A stretch of DNA of 6,857 nucleotides, taken from Gammaproteobacteria bacterium. Lineage in GTDB: Bacteria; Pseudomonadota; Gammaproteobacteria; S012-40. The stretch is from positions 1 to 6,857 of the forward strand of contig JAOTSL010000177.1 in NCBI GenBank assembly GCA_029864945.1, read 5' to 3'. How positions within the stretch are numbered: the stretch's first letter is position 1; each line of letters begins with the position of its first letter. The notes under the pieces are model-generated. The model was not told the DNA's origin and ran no database searches. It saw only the letters and a list, made by a program, of their open reading frames with translations. A program made the translations under genes and the position numbers. Below are positions 5,353 to 6,857 of the stretch, in pieces.

Positions 5353-6834
5353 ATGATTAATATCAATTGCAAAACCCATCTGTTTTTATTTATTTTATTC
5401 TTACAAATATTTACTGCCTGTGCCGCAGTCGGAAAACCGATCCACGTCACTGTTTTACATTTTAACGACATCTACGAAATCTCACCAGTAAGTGGCGGCA
5501 AACAAGGTGGATTGGCGCGCGTCGCAACATTACGAAAAGAATTATTAGCGAAGAACCCAAATACCATCACTGTTTTAGGAGGGGATATGTTTAGCCCATC
5601 AGCAATGGGAACCGCAATAGTTAACGGGGAAAAATTAGCAGGAAAGCAAATGGTAGACGTGCTGAATAAGCTAGGGCTAGATTACGCGACCTTTGGCAAT
5701 CATGAATTTGATGTGTCAGAAGCCCAGTTCAAACAGCGTATGAAAGAAGTGGGTTTTACCTGGGTTTCCAGCAATGCATTTAATGCTGATGGCAAACCTT
5801 ATCCTGGTGTGAATAAGTCACTACTGATACCTATAATTGATCCCAACACCGGTAAGAAATTTACGATTGGAATGTTTGGTGTAACATTAACAACAAAAAA
5901 AACAGATTACGTCGTTTATCAAAAACCATTGGAATCAGCAAAATATCAAGTTAATGCGTTAAAGGGTAAATCCGACATGATTATTGCGCTGACTCACCAG
6001 GCTATTGCTGACGACGCCAAAATGATTACAGAAAACCCTGATATTGACCTGGTGCTTGGTGGCCACGAACACGAAAATTATCAGCGATGGCGCGGTGATT
6101 TTACACCACTATTAAAAGCGGACGCTAACGTGCGTTCAGTTTATGTAGTTGAACTATTTTTTGACCCAGAAACGGGTAAAACAAAAATCATTCCTTCGTT
6201 AATTCCTATCAACGATTCAATTGCAGAAGATCCGGAGATTAAACAAGCCGTCGACCATTGGGAGAAGATTGCATTCGATTCATTTCGCGCACAAGGTTTT
6301 GAGCCGAATAAAGTAGTAACGGTAACAACGGAAGCATTAGACGGATTAGAAGCCAGTGTACGAAGCAAACAAACAAATTTAACAAAACTTATCGCCAACG
6401 CTTTATTACTCACTTACCCAGAGGCTGACCTTTCAATGTATAACGGTGGCGCGGTTCGCATTGATGATATTATTCCGCTAGGTGACATCACGCAGTACGA
6501 CGTTTTACGAATGATGCCTTTTGGTGGCACAGTTCAACTTGTAGGAATAAAAGGAAGCTTATTGAAAAAACTGCTGGACAAGGGAATGTCAAGCATCGGT
6601 TCAGGTGGTTTTTTGCAAACTGCTAATGTGGAATATATTGAACATAGCTCAGGTAACGGCTGGCAAATAAAAGGCGTGTTATTGGATGCTAACAAAAACT
6701 ACAAAGTTTCAATGCTTGACTATGTTGTTTCCAGTGAACTGAAAAATATTAAGACAAATTGGAAGCTAATTAACGATGGAATAAGAAATGATATTCGCCA
6801 GTGGGTGATTAAAGGAATAAAAAAACGGAGTTAG
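5353..6834 (+). CDS. Exported metallophosphatase / 5'-nucleotidase, two-domain UshA-like
   Basis: This is a dinuclear-metal phosphoesterase, probably releasing phosphate from nucleotides outside the cytoplasm. Residues 1-23 form an export signal: a short basic start, the hydrophobic LFLFILFLQIF, then TAC at 21-23. C23 could be a lipoprotein site, though Phe at -3 is not ideal; cleavage by the ordinary signal peptidase just after is the alternative. The metallophosphatase domain shows LHFNDIYE (D39, Y41), GGDMFSPS (D78), GNHEFD (N116, H117), THQ (H215) and GGHEH (H238, H240). The C-terminal 5'-nucleotidase domain shows RSKQTNLTKLIANAL (from R337), MYNGGAVR (362-369) and MMPFGG (387-392). In UshA the first motif is D-x-H; here the His is Tyr, as I recall from the LHFNDVYEI subgroup of this family. 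The length of 493 aa is slightly short of UshA but both domains are complete. The ATG has AAGGAG at 5342-5347, 5 bases upstream. The gap of 81 bp and the hairpin before it suggest it is at least partly independent of the kynA pair. The substrate cannot be read from sequence. Confidence 0.88.
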   Translation: MININCKTHLFLFILFLQIFTACAAVGKPIHVTVLHFNDIYEISPVSGGKQGGLARVATLRKELLAKNPNTITVLGGDMFSPSAMGTAIVNGEKLAGKQMVDVLNKLGLDYATFGNHEFDVSEAQFKQRMKEVGFTWVSSNAFNADGKPYPGVNKSLLIPIIDPNTGKKFTIGMFGVTLTTKKTDYVVYQKPLESAKYQVNALKGKSDMIIALTHQAIADDAKMITENPDIDLVLGGHEHENYQRWRGDFTPLLKADANVRSVYVVELFFDPETGKTKIIPSLIPINDSIAEDPEIKQAVDHWEKIAFDSFRAQGFEPNKVVTVTTEALDGLEASVRSKQTNLTKLIANALLLTYPEADLSMYNGGAVRIDDIIPLGDITQYDVLRMMPFGGTVQLVGIKGSLLKKLLDKGMSSIGSGGFLQTANVEYIEHSSGNGWQIKGVLLDANKNYKVSMLDYVVSSELKNIKTNWKLINDGIRNDIRQWVIKGIKKRS

Positions 6835-6857
6835 TAGTAAGTCAAACCATATAATGA

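Noticed and set aside
6141..6413. Minus-strand frame of 90 codons
   Set aside because: It is antisense to the nucleotidase gene.
1..6857. CRISPR array, tRNA, rRNA or insertion sequence
   Set aside because: No regularly spaced repeats, no cloverleaf-like gene and no transposase or terminal inverted repeats were seen anywhere in the window.

Overview
This AT-rich bacterial window reads as Gram-negative, probably gammaproteobacterial, chromosome. That assignment is inference. It rests on the protein families present (holin of the gene-transfer/phage 3-TM type, bacterial tryptophan 2,3-dioxygenase, UshA-like exported nucleotidase) and on classical AGGAG-type ribosome sites; no rRNA or other taxonomic marker is present.

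Left half (minus strand). Positions 1-643 hold the first 214 codons of an unrecognised protein. It runs off the left edge and has its own ribosome site and a good sigma70-like promoter. An AT-rich stretch of about 400 bp follows (644-1044) with no convincing gene, only weak small reading frames. Then comes a two-gene lysis cassette transcribed leftwards. The holin-like gene (2976-2389) is first, followed 6 bp later by a cell-wall hydrolase-like gene (2382-1045) with two N-terminal bacterial SH3 domains and a C-terminal lysozyme-like domain. No other phage gene is visible around it.

Right half (plus strand). A divergent promoter region of about 300 bp separates the cassette from a tryptophan-degradation pair: tryptophan 2,3-dioxygenase (kynA, 3274-4056, TTG start) and a kynureninase-like PLP enzyme (4084-5271), 27 bp apart. 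A candidate hairpin terminator follows. The last gene (5353-6834) encodes an exported two-domain metallophosphatase/5'-nucleotidase with its own strong ribosome site.

How the parts work together. KynA would convert tryptophan to N-formylkynurenine, and the PLP enzyme would cleave kynurenine to anthranilate and alanine. The formamidase between the two steps is not in the window. The holin would let the signal-less hydrolase reach the peptidoglycan. The most interesting element is this free-standing holin/SH3-hydrolase pair between apparently ordinary metabolic genes. It may be a domesticated lysis or protein-release module, or a prophage remnant; the window alone cannot decide.
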